Shown: piece after piece, positions 51,934-60,740 of the stretch
How positions within the stretch are numbered: position 1 is the first letter of the stretch
Layout of the letters: each line of letters begins with the position of its first letter
NCBI RefSeq assembly: GCF_031585635.1
Contig: NZ_CP134196.1
Coordinates: 2,294,001-2,358,000, forward strand
Reading direction: 5' to 3'
Origin: Paraburkholderia sp. FT54
GTDB taxonomy: Bacteria; Pseudomonadota; Gammaproteobacteria; Burkholderiales; Burkholderiaceae
Length of the DNA: 64,000 bases
Notes under the pieces: model-generated
The model's database searches: none
What the model saw: only the letters and a program-made list of their open reading frames with translations
Told to the model about the DNA's origin: nothing
Translations under genes and position numbers: made by a program

Positions 51934-52866
51934 CTACGAGCGCTTGCCTTTTGCCGGCGCCCTGAGCCGTGTCGCGCCCGCGCCGGGCAACAGATTCGCC
52001 GCCAGGAAATCGACGAAGACCCTCAGCTTGGGCGACACATACGGACTCGACGGCCACACCGCGCGGAACACGCCGCTGTGTTCGACGTACTCATCCAGTA
52101 CCGTCACGAGGTTGCCATCCGCGAGTTGCCGGCGGATCGCAAAGTCCGGCACGCAGGTCACGCCGAGCCCTTGCTCGGCAAGTGCAATCAGCGGCTCGAC
52201 CGTGCTCGACGAGGCCGTCACGGGCAACGGTACGTCATTGCCGGAAGCGGGCGTCACCAAAGGCCAGCGCTGCAACTTGCCGCTGGTCGGATAGCGGTGA
52301 TGCAGGCAGGCGTGATACAACAGGTCCTCGGGTTTCGACGGCGTACCGGCGCGAGCGAAATAAGACGGGGCGCCGACGAGTTGCAGCCGGTAAGTGCCGA
52401 GCGTGCGCGCGATCAACCGCGAGTCGCTCGCATCGCCGGTCCGCACGACGACGTCGAACCCATCGTTGACGACATCGACCAGGTGATCGCTGAAATCCAG
52501 ATCCAGTTCGATCTCGGGATAGGCGCGCATGAAGCCGCTCAAGGTCGGCATCATCAGCATGCCGACCATCGGCAAACTCACGCGAAGCCGGCCCTTGGGC
52601 ACGCCTTTGGATTGCGCGAAGCCGGATTCGATCGCGTCGATCTCCGAAAAGATGCGGCGACAGCTTTCGAGGAATTGCTGGCCTTCCTGCGTCAGCGTGA
52701 TGCTGCGCGTGCTGCGGTGGAAAAGGCGCACGCCGAGCCGCTTCTCGAGCCGCGCCACCGCTTTGCCGACCGCGGACGAAGACAGGCCGAGTTGCTGCCC
52801 GGCATCGGTGAAGCTGCGCAACTCCGCGGCGCGGGAAAAGACTTTCAGAGCGTTGAGACTGTCCAC
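51934..52866 (-). CDS. LysR-family regulator (CrgA-like group)
   Basis: A 310-residue LysR protein: LNALKVFSRAAELRSFTDAGQQLGLSSSAVGKAVARLEKRLGVRLFHRSTRSITLTQEG, effector-domain GRLRVSLPMVGMLMMPTLSGFM, and DVVVRTGDASDSRLIARTL. The Arg-Thr-Gly-Asp segment is typical of the CrgA/AaeR-like group. It diverges from the MFS exporter gene at 52986, with 119 bases between, and is probably its regulator. Confidence 0.88.
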   Translation of the reverse strand: MDSLNALKVFSRAAELRSFTDAGQQLGLSSSAVGKAVARLEKRLGVRLFHRSTRSITLTQEGQQFLESCRRIFSEIDAIESGFAQSKGVPKGRLRVSLPMVGMLMMPTLSGFMRAYPEIELDLDFSDHLVDVVNDGFDVVVRTGDASDSRLIARTLGTYRLQLVGAPSYFARAGTPSKPEDLLYHACLHHRYPTSGKLQRWPLVTPASGNDVPLPVTASSSTVEPLIALAEQGLGVTCVPDFAIRRQLADGNLVTVLDEYVEHSGVFRAVWPSSPYVSPKLRVFVDFLAANLLPGAGATRLRAPAKGKRS

Positions 52867-52985
52867 ACCGCGTCCCCACGATTGCGGACATTGGTGTCCG
52901 ATAAGTCGGGAACTCTAGCATATTGATGGCCACAAACGTCGCCCCCAGAATCATGCAACGGATCACTTTCGCCCTGAGGCTTTGC

Positions 52986-54212
52986 ATGAAACCCGCACAC
53001 GTCACCTCCGCTCTCCCTGCTCCGGTCTACTGGCTGGCGCTCGGCGCTTTCGCGATCGGCACCGAAGGCTTCATGATCTCGCCGCTCTTGCCCGGCCTCG
53101 CCGCCGATCTCTCAGTGAAGATCGAAACCGCGGGTCAGTTGGTCACGGTTTTCGCTCTGGCGTATGGCCTCAGCTCGCCCGTGTTGACGGCGCTAAGCGG
53201 CAACCTGAATCGCCGCACTTTGTTGCTCGCGAGCATGATCGCGTTCGCGCTCTCCAATCTGCTCGCTGTCGTCGCGCCGAACTTCTGGGCGCTGATGGGC
53301 GCGCGCGTGCTGTTGGCGCTGTCCGCCGGTCTGTATGTGCCGGGCGCCAATGCGCTGGCGAGCGTCATCGTGCCGCCTGAACGCCGCGGCCGGGCAATTG
53401 CGGTGGTGAACGGCGGCATCACGATCGCCATCGCACTCGGCGTGCCCCTCGGCGCGGTCGTCGGCCATGCGCTCGGCTGGCGCATGACGTTCGCCGGCGT
53501 CGCCGGACTGGCGACGTTCGCCGCGGCCGGGCTCGTCATCGGTCTGCCGCGCGACATAGGAGCCGGCATCCCGGTTGCGACGCTGCGCGAGCGCATCGCG
53601 GTGGCGCGCAACCCGGTCGTGCTGGCAACGCTGCTGACAACCACGCTCTGGGCGACCGGCGCCTACACGGTCTACACCTACCTCTCGCCGTTTCTCGCCG
53701 GCGTCACCGGCCTGGCCGGCGCGCGGATCGGCATGGTGATGTTCATGTGGGGGCTCGCTGCCGCGGCCGGCGTCGTGACCGGCGGCAATGCGAGCGACCG
53801 CTTCGGACCGCTGGCCGTGATCGTGCCGACGATCGCATTGTCCGGCCTCGCGTTCGCCACGCTGTCGATCAGCGCGCGCGTCCTGTCACCTGCCGCCGCA
53901 CTCATACCCGTGCTCGTGGCCATCGCGTTGTGGGGCGTCGCGCACTGGGCTTTCTATCCGGCCCAGCAGGCGCGCCTCATCGACATCGCCGGCCTCAAGG
54001 TCGCATCGATCGTGCTGTCGCTCAATGCATCGTTTATGTACATCGGTTTCTCGCTGGGCGCCGCGCTTGGCGCACTGACCTTGGCCCACGCCGGCGTGAC
54101 CAGCCTCGGATGGGTCGCGGCGGCTTGCGAACTGGCGGCGGTGCTGCTGACCGTCGCGATTGTCGGACGGCCTGCCGTGGTGAGCGCGCCTTGCCAGGCG
54201 GAGCGCGGATAG
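52986..54212 (+). CDS. MFS transporter (AraJ/YdhP-like drug or sugar efflux type)
   Basis: A 408-residue carrier with twelve predicted helices. It has the DHA1 motifs YWLALGAFAIGTEGFMISPLLPGLAADL, the loop LSGNLNRRTLLLASM between helices 2 and 3, and GGITIAIALGVPLGAVVGHALGWRMTF, the motif C-like segment of exporters. It is probably an efflux pump under the divergent LysR. ATG 52986 is chosen; earlier in-frame ATGs add an unconserved tail. Confidence 0.87.
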   Translation: MKPAHVTSALPAPVYWLALGAFAIGTEGFMISPLLPGLAADLSVKIETAGQLVTVFALAYGLSSPVLTALSGNLNRRTLLLASMIAFALSNLLAVVAPNFWALMGARVLLALSAGLYVPGANALASVIVPPERRGRAIAVVNGGITIAIALGVPLGAVVGHALGWRMTFAGVAGLATFAAAGLVIGLPRDIGAGIPVATLRERIAVARNPVVLATLLTTTLWATGAYTVYTYLSPFLAGVTGLAGARIGMVMFMWGLAAAAGVVTGGNASDRFGPLAVIVPTIALSGLAFATLSISARVLSPAAALIPVLVAIALWGVAHWAFYPAQQARLIDIAGLKVASIVLSLNASFMYIGFSLGAALGALTLAHAGVTSLGWVAAACELAAVLLTVAIVGRPAVVSAPCQAERG

Positions 54213-54233
54213 TCGCCCGACCATCGCGGGTGC

Positions 54234-54259
54234 CATCGGACAGGGCGTCCTGTCCGATG
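54234..54259 (+). terminator. Hairpin after the MFS gene
   Basis: An eleven-base-pair perfect stem (CATCGGACAGG/CCTGTCCGATG) with a GCGT loop lies 22 bases after the MFS stop. No T-run follows, so termination is likely but unproven. Confidence 0.55.
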
Positions 54260-54367
54260 CGGCGGCGCATCGCCCTGACTGGTACTGAAGCGGTCTTCGG
54301 CATCGTCCACCGCCAAACCTGGAAGTTCGGTACGATAAGCCGGCCTGTCGCACGAGCGCATCCTGCT

Positions 54368-55237
54368 ATGACCGAAATGAATATGGACTGGGGCGATGTC
54401 CGCGTGTTTCTCGCGATTGCCCGTTGCGGCACGCTCGGCGCCGCCGCGCGCCAACTGGGACAAACCCAGCCCACCATGGGCCGCCGATTGCGTGCGCTCG
54501 AAAACGCGGTCGGCCAGACGCTGTTCCAGCGTACCGCCGACGGCTTCGTACTGACCGATGAAGGCCATGCTGTGCTGAGCTTCGCGCAGCGTATGGAGGA
54601 AGAAGCGCTCGCGTTCACGCGTTCGCTTGCAGGGACCGCTCAGCAGCTGACGGGGTCGCTGCGCGTGTCGTCATCCGACTGGTTCGGCATTCATGTGCTG
54701 ACGCCGGTGTTCGCCGCGTTTCTCTCGCGGCATCCGCAACTGTCGATCGAGTTGATCACCGATTCGCGACGCTACAGTCTCTCGCGCCGTGAAGCGGATC
54801 TCGTGTTTCGCATCACGCCGTTCGACGAACCCGACGTCATCCAGCGAAAGATCATGGATTTGAACTACGCGCTGTACGGGCACGTCGATCTGGTTGCGCC
54901 GCACGCGGGCGATGGCGCAGGGCAATCGCTCATCACGATGGACAGCGCCTTCGAAACCTTGCCCGATGTGACATGGATCCGCCGCATGCTGCCGAATGCG
55001 CGGGTCGCGTACGCCAGCAACAATCGTGGCGTCCAGGCGCGCATGTGCGCAGAGGGCGGCGGCTTCGCGGTTCTGCCGTGCGCGCTGGGCGACAACACGC
55101 CGGGCCTGCGGCGCATCGACCTCGGCGAAACACCGCCGGGCCGCGAGGTCTGGTTTGGCTACCATCGTGACCTTCGGCGGCTTGGGCGGTTGCGGGCGCT
55201 GATCGACGTTATCGTCGAAAAACTCGCCAACGCCTGA
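54368..55237 (+). CDS. LysR-family regulator
   Basis: A 289-residue LysR protein with MDWGDVRVFLAIARCGTLGAAARQLGQTQPTMGRRLRALENAVGQTLFQRTADGFVLTDEG and a shorter effector domain (SSDWFGIHVLTPVFAAFLSRHPQLSIELITDSRRYSLSRREADLVFRI). It is convergent with the MDR oxidoreductase gene, 54 bases away. Target not evident. Confidence 0.87.
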   Translation: MTEMNMDWGDVRVFLAIARCGTLGAAARQLGQTQPTMGRRLRALENAVGQTLFQRTADGFVLTDEGHAVLSFAQRMEEEALAFTRSLAGTAQQLTGSLRVSSSDWFGIHVLTPVFAAFLSRHPQLSIELITDSRRYSLSRREADLVFRITPFDEPDVIQRKIMDLNYALYGHVDLVAPHAGDGAGQSLITMDSAFETLPDVTWIRRMLPNARVAYASNNRGVQARMCAEGGGFAVLPCALGDNTPGLRRIDLGETPPGREVWFGYHRDLRRLGRLRALIDVIVEKLANA

Positions 55238-55291
55238 CACGCCTCTGGACAATGCTGGCGTCATCCCGTCAACGCTTCGGCGCGACCAGCG

Positions 55292-56278
55292 TCACTCGAT
55301 ATCGACGACGATTTTGCCGCGCGCACTGCGATCGGTGATTGCGTCGTACGCTCGTTCAGCCGAACGCAGATCGAAGCGGCGCGGATCGAGTCGCGGCGTC
55401 AATTGACCCGCTTCGGCGAGACGCGTCGCTTCGCCCAGCATCTCGCCGTGATGCGCCCGATGCTCGCCGGTCAGCAGCGCATGCAAGGTGAACACGCCAG
55501 AGTAAGTCGCTTCGCGAAACGACAGCGGCGCGAGCGCATGCGTCCCCCAACCGAGCGCGCTGACGACATGGCCGAAATGCCTGACCGCGGCGAACGACGC
55601 ATCGAGCGTCGCGCCGCCCACCGTATCGGCGACCACATCGAAACCCGCGCAGCCCGTATGCCGAGCGACGTATTGCTCGACGTTCTGGGTGGCGTAGTCG
55701 ATCGGCGTGGCGCCGAGGCGCATGACCATGTCGTGATCGCGCGCGCTCGCCGTGGCGAACACCCGCGCCCCGAGCGCCCGCGCGAGTTGCACTGAAACCT
55801 GACCCACGCCACCCGCGCCGCCCTGCACGAGCACGGTCTGCCCGGCCTGCAGCTTCGCGCGATCCACGATCCCCATGTAGGCGGTGATGAACACCAGCGG
55901 CAGCGCGGCGGCTTCGCGCATCGACAGATTGGATGGCTTCAGTGCCAGCAGATCCGAGTCGACGGCGGCATATTGCGCGAGCGAACCCTGAATGCCGCCG
56001 ACGCCTCCCGTCATGCCGTAGACCTCATCGCCCGCTTTAAAGCGGGTCACGCCCGCACCGACCGCCTCGACCACGCCGGCCATGTCGATGCCGAGCACCA
56101 GGGGCAGTGGATGCCTTGCATGGGCAGCGCCACCTGCGCGGATTTTCGTGTCGAGCGGATTCAGCCCGGCCGCCGCGGTGCGCACCAGCACCTGGCCAGG
56201 CAACGGTTCAGGGCGCGCCAGGGTTGTGAGTTCGAGCGGTCCGTTGTACTGGGAGAGAACGAGGGCTTGCATAGTCAT
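55292..56278 (-). CDS. Zinc-independent MDR oxidoreductase (quinone oxidoreductase-like)
   Basis: A 328-residue medium-chain dehydrogenase/reductase. Motifs: PGQVLVRTAAAGLNPLDTKIRAG, the catalytic-domain GIDMAGVVEAVGAGVTRFKAGDEVYG, nucleotide loop VLVQGGAGGVGQVSVQLARALGARV, and the C-terminal SAERAYDAITDRSARGKIVVDI. The structural and catalytic zinc Cys are absent, as in quinone oxidoreductase/zeta-crystallin enzymes using NADPH. ATG 56278 has AGGAG seven bases upstream. The gene at 56482 (LysR) runs in the same direction and may control it. Confidence 0.87.
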   Translation of the reverse strand: MTMQALVLSQYNGPLELTTLARPEPLPGQVLVRTAAAGLNPLDTKIRAGGAAHARHPLPLVLGIDMAGVVEAVGAGVTRFKAGDEVYGMTGGVGGIQGSLAQYAAVDSDLLALKPSNLSMREAAALPLVFITAYMGIVDRAKLQAGQTVLVQGGAGGVGQVSVQLARALGARVFATASARDHDMVMRLGATPIDYATQNVEQYVARHTGCAGFDVVADTVGGATLDASFAAVRHFGHVVSALGWGTHALAPLSFREATYSGVFTLHALLTGEHRAHHGEMLGEATRLAEAGQLTPRLDPRRFDLRSAERAYDAITDRSARGKIVVDIE

Positions 56279-56481
56279 GGCGACGCTCCTTGCGAATACC
56301 GGTAAGGAAAAAGCAGATGAAGCGCATAGTGACCCATGCAAACCAGCCTGAAAACTTACAAATCCGCACACCTGTCATGCGTTAACGCATGACCTGGCCT
56401 TTCACCCGGCGCGGCCGCCAGTTGCATTGGTCGTACGCGACGGCGGCCGCCGGGCACGATGTCCACCGGAACCGTTCCGCG

Positions 56482-57417
56482 TCACCGAAACATCGAAGCA
56501 TCTTCGATCAGCGCGGGCGTCACGCGGGACTTGAGCAGATCGAGCCATGCCTTGGTCTTGGCATCGAGAAAATGTCTGGAGGGATACAGGGCGGAGACGG
56601 TGACATCGGGTGACCGCCACGACGGAAGAACGCGAACCAGACGCCCGTCGCGAATCGAGTCCTTGACGGTGAACCACGGCAGCAAGGCTATGCCGCTAGC
56701 TTGCTGCGCCGTCTTCAGAAGAACGTCGGGATTGTCCGCCGTGATGGGACCGACGGCTTGCGCCAGAAATGACCGCTTGCCCGACATCAGTTCCCACTCC
56801 GCGGCAACCGAGGGATTGATCAGCCGAATGCAGGCATGGTCCTCCAGTTCGCGCGGATGCCGGGGCGCACCGCGCCGTTCAAGGTAGGCAGGCGCCGCGC
56901 ACAGGACACCGAACACCGTGCCCAGCGACAGGGCGACCAATCCCGAATCGGACAACTGTCGCGACAGATAGATGCCCACATCGATGCCCTCCGCAAGCAG
57001 CGCCGGCGCGTACTGCGAAGTCGCGTACTCGACGCTCACTTTGGGGAACGCTGCGCAAAAGTCGGCAATCAGCGGGACCACATAGAGATTTCCGAAGCTA
57101 CCCATGCATTGAACCCTGAGCCGCCCTGCCGGCTCGATCGTCGCCCCTGATGCATAAGCCTCGGCAACGTTCACGCGCTCGAGGATATCCCGGCACTGAA
57201 TCACATACGTCTCGCCGGTGCTGGTGAGCGCAATCCGGCGGGTTGTCCTCTGTAGCAGTTTGGTGCGCAGGCGCGTCTCCAGTCCGGATACGAGCCGCGA
57301 GATCTGCGCTGTCGTGAGGTCCATCTGCTCGGCGGCGGATGTGAAGGTTCCAGCCTCCACCACCCTGACAAACGCCGTCATCGCGTGAAGCAGGCCGTAA
57401 TCAAGATTTTTACGCAT
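56482..57417 (-). CDS. LysR-family regulator (CrgA-like group)
   Basis: A 311-residue LysR protein with LLHAMTAFVRVVEAGTFTSAAEQMDLTTAQISRLVSGLETRLRTKLLQRTTRRIALTSTG and the effector domain GRLRVQCMGSFGNLYVVPLIADF. It diverges from the ThDP-enzyme gene at 57550 across 132 bases, a typical regulator-target arrangement. Confidence 0.88.
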   Translation of the reverse strand: MRKNLDYGLLHAMTAFVRVVEAGTFTSAAEQMDLTTAQISRLVSGLETRLRTKLLQRTTRRIALTSTGETYVIQCRDILERVNVAEAYASGATIEPAGRLRVQCMGSFGNLYVVPLIADFCAAFPKVSVEYATSQYAPALLAEGIDVGIYLSRQLSDSGLVALSLGTVFGVLCAAPAYLERRGAPRHPRELEDHACIRLINPSVAAEWELMSGKRSFLAQAVGPITADNPDVLLKTAQQASGIALLPWFTVKDSIRDGRLVRVLPSWRSPDVTVSALYPSRHFLDAKTKAWLDLLKSRVTPALIEDASMFR

Positions 57418-57549
57418 GACGTAACTAAGTTTCCGATCCGACTCGATTGTTACTCACAGTAGGACTATCGAAAATGGTCGTCAAGCCGGCACTGCGTCCG
57501 AATCCGTCAGACAGCGGCGCCCCCTTTTCGACATCTTTGGAGCAACACC

Positions 57550-59100
57550 ATGAACGGTGCAGAAAGTCTGCTGAAGTCGCTGGTTGCCAGCGACGTGGAG
57601 GTCTGTTTTGGAAACCCGGGCACATCGGAAATGCATTTCGTTGCAGCGCTCGACGCGGTGAAAGAAATGAGACCCGTGCTGGGTCTTCAGGAAAACGTCG
57701 TAACCGGGGCCGCCGACGGCTATGCTCGGATGGCCGGCAAGCCGGCCGCCACGCTCCTGCATCTGGGACCAGGGCTGGCAAACGGTCTGAGCAATCTCCA
57801 CAACGCGCGCCGCGCTTCCAGTCCGATCGTGAACATTGTCGGAGATCATGCGTCGTCGCACGCAAGGTACGACGCGCCTCTCGCCTCGGATATCGCCGGC
57901 TTTGCACGTCCGGTGTCGGAGTGGGTTCATTCGTCCACGAGCGCCCGTTCCGTCGGCGCGGATGCGGCACGCGCCGTCCGCGCAGCGAGGGAGGCGCCGG
58001 GGCAGATCGCGACACTGATTCTCCCGGCCGACACCGCCTGGGACCGCGCGGACGAGGTTGCGGCGGCGCTGCCGCTTCAGCCGCGTGCACACGCGGCCGG
58101 TTCAACTATCGACCGTGTCGCCAGCAGGCTGCGGGCAGGAATGAAGGCAGTCCTTCTCGTTCGAGGCGACGCGCTTCGAGGCGAAGGTCTGGTCGCGGCA
58201 GGCAAAATCGCGGCAAAGACCGGGGCGCGGCTGGTTTCCGACACGTTTGCGCCTCGTTTGGAACGCGGTGCGGGCCGCGTGCGGGTCGAACGGCTTCCCT
58301 ACTTCGGCGAGCACGCCACTGAATTCCTGGCCGGAACAGAGTTGCTGATTCTGGTCGGCGCACGTCCTCCGGTCAGTTTCTTCGCGTATCCCGACAAACC
58401 CAGCTGGCTGACGCCCGACGGCTGCGAGATCGCCGTGCTGAGCCATCCGCACGAAGACGGAGTGGCCGCCCTGGCAGCGCTCATGAACGCCGTCGATGCG
58501 AGCGGCGCCGAGGAGCGCGTTGCCGCGCGGCAAGCGATTCCCTTGTCGCTCGACGGCGCACTCGACGCGAAGAGCATTGCGCAGATCGTGGCCATGCATC
58601 TGCCCACAAACGCAATCGTCGCCGATGAGGGCGTTTCGTCGACCCTGCCTTACTACGACCTCCTGAACAACGCCGCGCCGCATGATTTTCTCAACCTCAC
58701 CGGCGGTGCGATCGGCAGCATGATGGCCGTGTCGACCGGCGCCGGCATTGCCTGTCCGGACCGCAAGGTCGTGACATTGGTCGGCGACGGCAGCGCGATG
58801 TACACCGTCCAGTCGCTCTGGACCCAGGCGCGCGAGGACCTCGATATCGTGACCGTCGTGTTTGCCAATCGCGGCTATAAGGTGCTGAACAACGAACTGG
58901 TTCGCGTGGGCGCGGCTTCGAATGGATCGGGCGCGGCAGCCATGCTCGATCTGAGTACTCCGTCGTTGGACTGGGTTTCGATTGGCAACGGCCTGGGTGT
59001 CGCCGCCGTCCGCGCGAATTCCCGCCGCGCGTTCGAGCAGGCGTTCATCTCGGCGGTAGCGCAACGCGGCCCGCGCCTGATCGAAGCGGTTATCGAGTAA
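57550..59100 (+). CDS. ThDP-dependent enzyme, acetolactate-synthase large-subunit-like
   Basis: A 516-residue enzyme of the AHAS/benzoylformate-decarboxylase family. The N-terminal PYR domain has CFGNPGTSEMHFVAAL and the catalytic Glu in LGLQENVVTGAADGYARMAGKP. The C-terminal PP domain has LVGDGSAMYTVQSLWTQAREDLDIVTVVFANRGYKVL. At 516 residues it is shorter than true acetolactate synthases (about 570), and no regulatory subunit gene follows. It is more likely a decarboxylase or carboligase acting on a 2-oxo acid under the divergent LysR. GGAG precedes the ATG. Confidence 0.85.
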   Translation: MNGAESLLKSLVASDVEVCFGNPGTSEMHFVAALDAVKEMRPVLGLQENVVTGAADGYARMAGKPAATLLHLGPGLANGLSNLHNARRASSPIVNIVGDHASSHARYDAPLASDIAGFARPVSEWVHSSTSARSVGADAARAVRAAREAPGQIATLILPADTAWDRADEVAAALPLQPRAHAAGSTIDRVASRLRAGMKAVLLVRGDALRGEGLVAAGKIAAKTGARLVSDTFAPRLERGAGRVRVERLPYFGEHATEFLAGTELLILVGARPPVSFFAYPDKPSWLTPDGCEIAVLSHPHEDGVAALAALMNAVDASGAEERVAARQAIPLSLDGALDAKSIAQIVAMHLPTNAIVADEGVSSTLPYYDLLNNAAPHDFLNLTGGAIGSMMAVSTGAGIACPDRKVVTLVGDGSAMYTVQSLWTQAREDLDIVTVVFANRGYKVLNNELVRVGAASNGSGAAAMLDLSTPSLDWVSIGNGLGVAAVRANSRRAFEQAFISAVAQRGPRLIEAVIE

Positions 59101-59302
59101 GCGCCGCAAAGCCCGACTTGGGGGCAGGCTTACATGTCAATTTCGTAATGAAGCAGTAGGGATTGCGTCATTTGAGGAAGCGCAATATGGCTTCCAGACG
59201 CTCAGAGAAGAAAGACCCGCACTACCAGTAGCGTCGAAGTATCTGCTGCCATGCGGAGAATTTCCACCAGTTGTCCATTGCATTTATTTAGGAATCGAGA
59301 TC

Positions 59303-59650
59303 ATGAAGAAAGCTATTGTTTGCCTCGCCCTCACTGCTGCCGCCTTGTCCGCTCCGGTGCTCAGCTTCGCGCAGTCCAATGCTCCGGTGACACGTGCCGA
59401 GGTCGTTAGCGAACTGGCACAAGTGGAACAGGCCGGCTATAACCCCGCGCGAGCCGAAGACGCCCAATACCCGGCCGACATTCAGGCCGCCGATGCGATC
59501 GTCGCGGCGCAATCCACCAACCAACAGACGATGCAGAGCTACGGCGGTACGCCGGCGAACGGTGCAACGTCAAGCGGTCCGACGCACACGGCAATGAATT
59601 CGACCTGTATCGGTCCGGCCAGCTTCTGCACCCCGTATTTCGGCAAATGA
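59303..59650 (+). CDS. DUF4148-family exported protein
   Basis: A 115-residue protein with signal peptide IVCLALTAAALSAPVLSFA and the family segment VTRAEVVSELAQVEQAGYNPARAEDAQYPADIQAADA. It differs from its paralogue at 42135 in the C-terminal half, which here is Ser/Thr/Gln-rich and ends with CIGPASFCTPYFGK, offering a possible disulfide. Unknown function; single-gene unit. Confidence 0.87.
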   Translation: MKKAIVCLALTAAALSAPVLSFAQSNAPVTRAEVVSELAQVEQAGYNPARAEDAQYPADIQAADAIVAAQSTNQQTMQSYGGTPANGATSSGPTHTAMNSTCIGPASFCTPYFGK

Positions 59651-59664
59651 GCGGCACGCTTTCC

Positions 59665-59695
59665 GGTCCCGTGCTGTTGCTGCATGCACGGGACC
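59665..59695 (+). terminator. Hairpin after DUF4148 gene
   Basis: A ten-base-pair perfect stem (GGTCCCGTGC/GCACGGGACC) around an eleven-base loop sits 14 bases after the stop codon. The following bases lack a T-run, so this is terminator-like only. Confidence 0.55.
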
Positions 59696-59792
59696 CGGCT
59701 TCATCTGAAGTTCCTCCCGGCTCAACGGAGCTTCACCCGCTGTCCACCTCGCATTGAGCCCCGTTCCGCTGCAGGCACGCCGCAGACGCGCG

Positions 59793-60485
59793 TCATCCCT
59801 TGCCGAACTCCGTTTCCCACACCTGCTCGATTGCCTGCAACGCAGTCAGCACGATCGACCGGTTCAGCGCCGCCGCGAGCGTGCCGTCGCGCTCGGCATA
59901 CGCCTCGCACAGCCGTTGATGATCGGCGCACGAGCGCTGCATCCGCCCCGGTAACGACGTGCTGAGGTGCCGCAGCCGGTTGGTGCGCATGCGCATCGAA
60001 TCGAGTACTTCCTTGAAGATGCCGTTACGGCTCACCCGCAGTTCTTCATCCCGAAACGCGACATTGGCCCAGAAATAGCCGTCGACGTCGGCGCGCGCGG
60101 CCGCGTCGGCGAGACGCGCGTGCGCGCGCCACAACGACTCGATGTCCTCGGCGGTGGCGTGCTCGACGATCGCAAGCGACACCTGCCCATATAACAGCAC
60201 GCGCAGCTGGTAGATCTCGCGCACTTCCGTGAGGCTCATCGACGACACGCGCGGACGCCGCCGCGGCGACCAGTCGACCAGCCGTTCGCGGTTCAGCACG
60301 AACAGCGCCTCGCGCACCGGCGTGCGGCTGACGTTGAAGCGCTTCGCGAGATCGACCGAATTCAGGTCGTCGCCCGGTTGCAGCCGCCCTTCGATGATGC
60401 CGCGCGCCACCCAGTCGACGATCTCCGCGACCGGCGATGCGTCGCTCTGCTCCTCTTCGTCGCGTGTGTCGACAGTTTCGTCCAT
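59793..60485 (-). CDS. GntR-family regulator (FadR-like, FCD domain)
   Basis: A 230-residue GntR protein. The winged helix has RGIIEGRLQPGDDLNSVDLAKRFNVSRTPVREALFVLNRERLV. The C-terminal helical FCD-like domain has EIYQLRVLLYGQVSLAIVEHATAEDIESL, FRDEELRVSRNGIFKEVLDSMRMRTNRLRH and DHQRLCEAYAERD, with likely metal-binding His and Asp. GAGGAA precedes ATG 60485. It is divergent from the MFS-PrpD operon and palindromes lie between them, so it is the likely repressor, sensing an organic acid. Confidence 0.88.
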   Translation of the reverse strand: MDETVDTRDEEEQSDASPVAEIVDWVARGIIEGRLQPGDDLNSVDLAKRFNVSRTPVREALFVLNRERLVDWSPRRRPRVSSMSLTEVREIYQLRVLLYGQVSLAIVEHATAEDIESLWRAHARLADAAARADVDGYFWANVAFRDEELRVSRNGIFKEVLDSMRMRTNRLRHLSTSLPGRMQRSCADHQRLCEAYAERDGTLAAALNRSIVLTALQAIEQVWETEFGKG

Positions 60486-60652
60486 CCCGTTATTCCTCGA
60501 TATCCCTTGGTATGCCGCTCCGCTGCGTGCACGGATTCTAGCAAACCGGCGGCCGGCCAGGCCGGCGGGGCTCCTGCTTGATTCCGCAAAGTGTGCACAG
60601 TTCATAGAATTTCTCTTGAAATTCACCCGTGATTCGCCATACACTTGCCTAA

Positions 60653-60664
60653 AGTGTCGACACT
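60653..60664. promoter_or_regulatory. Perfect palindrome AGTGTCGACACT, candidate GntR operator
   Basis: The site lies between a possible -35 (TTGCCT, 60645-60650) and -10 (TATAGA, 60670-60675) for the rightward operon, although that spacer is 19 bases and thus long. FadR-type regulators bind short palindromes of this size. Occupancy would block transcription of the MFS-PrpD genes. Confidence 0.5.
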
Positions 60665-60698
60665 ACCAATATAGAACATCAATCCAACGGGACCGTGA

Positions 60699-60716
60699 TT
60701 AGCGCTAAAGCGCTAA
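60699..60716. promoter_or_regulatory. Second inverted repeat in the GntR/MFS gap
   Basis: TTAGCGCT and AGCGCTAA are separated by two bases, 25 bases before the MFS start. It is unlike the first palindrome and could bind a second regulator or form a short hairpin in the leader. Confidence 0.4.
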
Positions 60717-60740
60717 CTGCGGTCGACAGGAGACGCAAGC

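Noticed and set aside
57550..59100. Calling the ThDP enzyme ilvB/ilvI
   Set aside because: It is shorter than acetolactate synthases, has no regulatory subunit gene beside it, and sits under a divergent LysR.
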